NCBI GenBank assembly: GCA_002373755.1
Contig: DFJU01000040.1
Coordinates: 1-5,680, forward strand
Source of the DNA: Bacteroidales bacterium UBA3663
GTDB lineage: Bacteria; Bacteroidota; Bacteroidia; Bacteroidales; UBA3663
Length of the DNA: 5,680 nucleotides
Direction: 5' to 3'
Shown: positions 4,543 to 5,680 of the stretch, one piece after another
Numbering within the stretch: position 1 is the stretch's first letter
Layout: every line of letters begins with the position of its first letter
The notes under the pieces: generated by a model
Seen by the model: the letters and a program-made list of their open reading frames with translations, nothing else
The model's database searches: none
Told to the model about the DNA's origin: nothing
Position numbers and translations under genes: made by a program

Positions 4543-5680
4543 ATGAAAACCAACTGGTTTGAAAAACTGAACAACTGGCGCGAACAGCACCTCACCGAAC
4601 AACAACTTGTGTTGCTGCTCGCCCTGCTTACGGGCTTGGGCGGCGCGGCTGCGGCATTGACACTGAAACGGCTCATCCACCTGTTCCAGTCGGTGCTGAC
4701 CCACTCGTTCAACAGCGACGGCGCGAACTACCTCTACCTCGTCTGGCCTGTGGTGGGCATCCTGCTTGCCGGCTGCTACGTGCGCTACGTGCTCAAAGAC
4801 GACATCGGACACGGCGTGACCAAGATTCTCTACGCGATTTCGCAGCGCAAGTCGATCATCAAGCTGCACAACATCTATTCGAGCGTCATCGCATCGAGCG
4901 TCACCATCGGCTTCGGCGGTTCGGTTGGTGCCGAGGCTCCAATCGTGCTCACCGGCTCGGCCATCGGCTCCAACCTCGGCCGCAAGTTCCGCCTCGACCA
5001 GCACACGCTGATGATCCTGCTGGGTTGCGGCGCGACGGCAGGCATAGCAGGCATCTTCAAGGCACCGATTGCGGGACTGCTGTTCACGGTGGAGGTCTTG
5101 ATGCTCGACCTCACGGCCTTCTCGATCATGCCGCTGCTCATCGCCTCGGTGACGGCAGCTTCGGTGGCCTATGCGGTTGACGGCCCGACGCCACTGTTCA
5201 GTTTCAGCGACACGATGTATTTCAGCATCGGCCGTGTGCCCTACGTGATTCTGCTGGGCGTGGTGTGCGGCTTTTCGTCGCTCTACTTCACTCGGACGAC
5301 GTTCTGGGCCGAAGACCTCTTCAAGCGGCTGCGCAACCCGTGGACGAAGTGGGCTGTGGGCGGCGCGTTCCTGTCGGTGGCCATCTTCCTGCTGCCGCCA
5401 CTCTACGGCGAGGGCTACGAGAGCATACAGCACATCTACGACGGCCAATACACCAAGATTACGGGCAACAGCATCTTCTACGACCTGGTGAACTACACGC
5501 AGAACGACGGCATCCAGAACAGCTCGTTCATCGTGCTCAGCCTGTTCACGCTGCTGGTCATGGCGGCCAAGTCGTTTGCAACGGCGGCAACCAACGGCGG
5601 CGGCGGATGCGGCGGCACCTTCGCGCCATCGCTCTTCCTGGGCAACTTCACTGGTTTCCTCTTCGCCTACTCGCTCAACC
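4543..5680 (+). CDS. ClC-family chloride channel/transporter (3' end beyond the window)
   Basis: This is an integral inner-membrane protein of the ClC family, moving chloride or a similar anion either as a channel or in exchange for protons. The frame is open for 379 codons to the window edge, so the protein is partial at its C-terminus. Multiple hydrophobic helices are visible from residue 21 on. Family landmarks: DIGHGV (87-92) at the position of the GSGIP filter motif, GGSVGAEAPIV (125-135) matching GREGP with the gating glutamate at E131, IFKAPIAGLLFTVEV (171-185), and GGTFAPSLFLG (357-367) matching the GxFxP motif with F360. At the site of the internal proton glutamate of E. coli ClcA (E203) this protein has V185, as in many ClC channels. 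The start at 4543 suits the promoter at 4457-4488. Any C-terminal CBS or TrkA-C regulatory domain would lie outside the window. Confidence 0.92.
   Translation, partial: MKTNWFEKLNNWREQHLTEQQLVLLLALLTGLGGAAAALTLKRLIHLFQSVLTHSFNSDGANYLYLVWPVVGILLAGCYVRYVLKDDIGHGVTKILYAISQRKSIIKLHNIYSSVIASSVTIGFGGSVGAEAPIVLTGSAIGSNLGRKFRLDQHTLMILLGCGATAGIAGIFKAPIAGLLFTVEVLMLDLTAFSIMPLLIASVTAASVAYAVDGPTPLFSFSDTMYFSIGRVPYVILLGVVCGFSSLYFTRTTFWAEDLFKRLRNPWTKWAVGGAFLSVAIFLLPPLYGEGYESIQHIYDGQYTKITGNSIFYDLVNYTQNDGIQNSSFIVLSLFTLLVMAAKSFATAATNGGGGCGGTFAPSLFLGNFTGFLFAYSLN

Noticed and set aside
4525..5448. Open frame of 307 codons on the - strand
   Set aside because: It lies opposite the clearly recognisable ClC gene, its product is rich in H/R/Q/E with no recognisable domain, and it arises from the strong codon bias of the real gene.
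1..5680. CRISPR array, tRNA/rRNA genes or insertion-sequence transposase
   Set aside because: No regularly spaced repeats, no tRNA- or rRNA-like sequence and no transposase or integrase coding frame were seen.

Overview
The window looks like chromosomal DNA from a member of the Bacteroidales, probably a Prevotella- or Muribaculaceae-like gut or oral lineage. The evidence is Bacteroidetes-type promoter boxes (TTTG, about 20 bp, then TAnnTTTG) upstream of several genes, A-rich leaders without clear Shine-Dalgarno sequences, and the protein families present. Genus-level assignment is not possible by eye.

Layout from left to right: (1) a + strand threonylcarbamoyl-AMP synthase gene of the YrdC/Sua5 family (66-638). 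(2) An intergenic region with a strong bidirectional terminator (724-756). (3) A - strand operon of a MecI/BlaI-like repressor (3151-3525) followed by a BlaR1-like M56 membrane metallopeptidase (766-3096). Upstream of the repressor lie two TACTAAA/TTTAGTA palindromes around a promoter. (4) A - strand toxin-antitoxin pair, a HigB/Gp49-like toxin (3979-4341) followed by a HigA-like Xre antitoxin (3674-3982), overlapping by 4 bp, with its own promoter, palindromic operator candidates and terminator. (5) A + strand ClC-family chloride channel/transporter gene (from 4543) that runs off the right edge.

The two + strand genes are GC-rich housekeeping-type genes. The block between them, all on the - strand, holds two self-contained regulatory modules and is bracketed by an exact 15-bp direct repeat (702-716 and 4401-4415). 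From memory, Sua5/YrdC and ClC genes are often neighbours in Bacteroidales, so the simplest reading is that a cassette of about 3.7 kb sits between formerly adjacent genes. That is an inference to be tested by comparing related genomes.

Expected workings: the M56 protein senses an unknown envelope signal through a C-terminal region with no visible penicillin-binding motifs and triggers loss of the MecI-like repressor, which controls at least its own operon. No beta-lactamase or other obvious effector gene is in view. The HigBA pair is a separate, autoregulated mRNA-interference-type module that may help keep the cassette in place.
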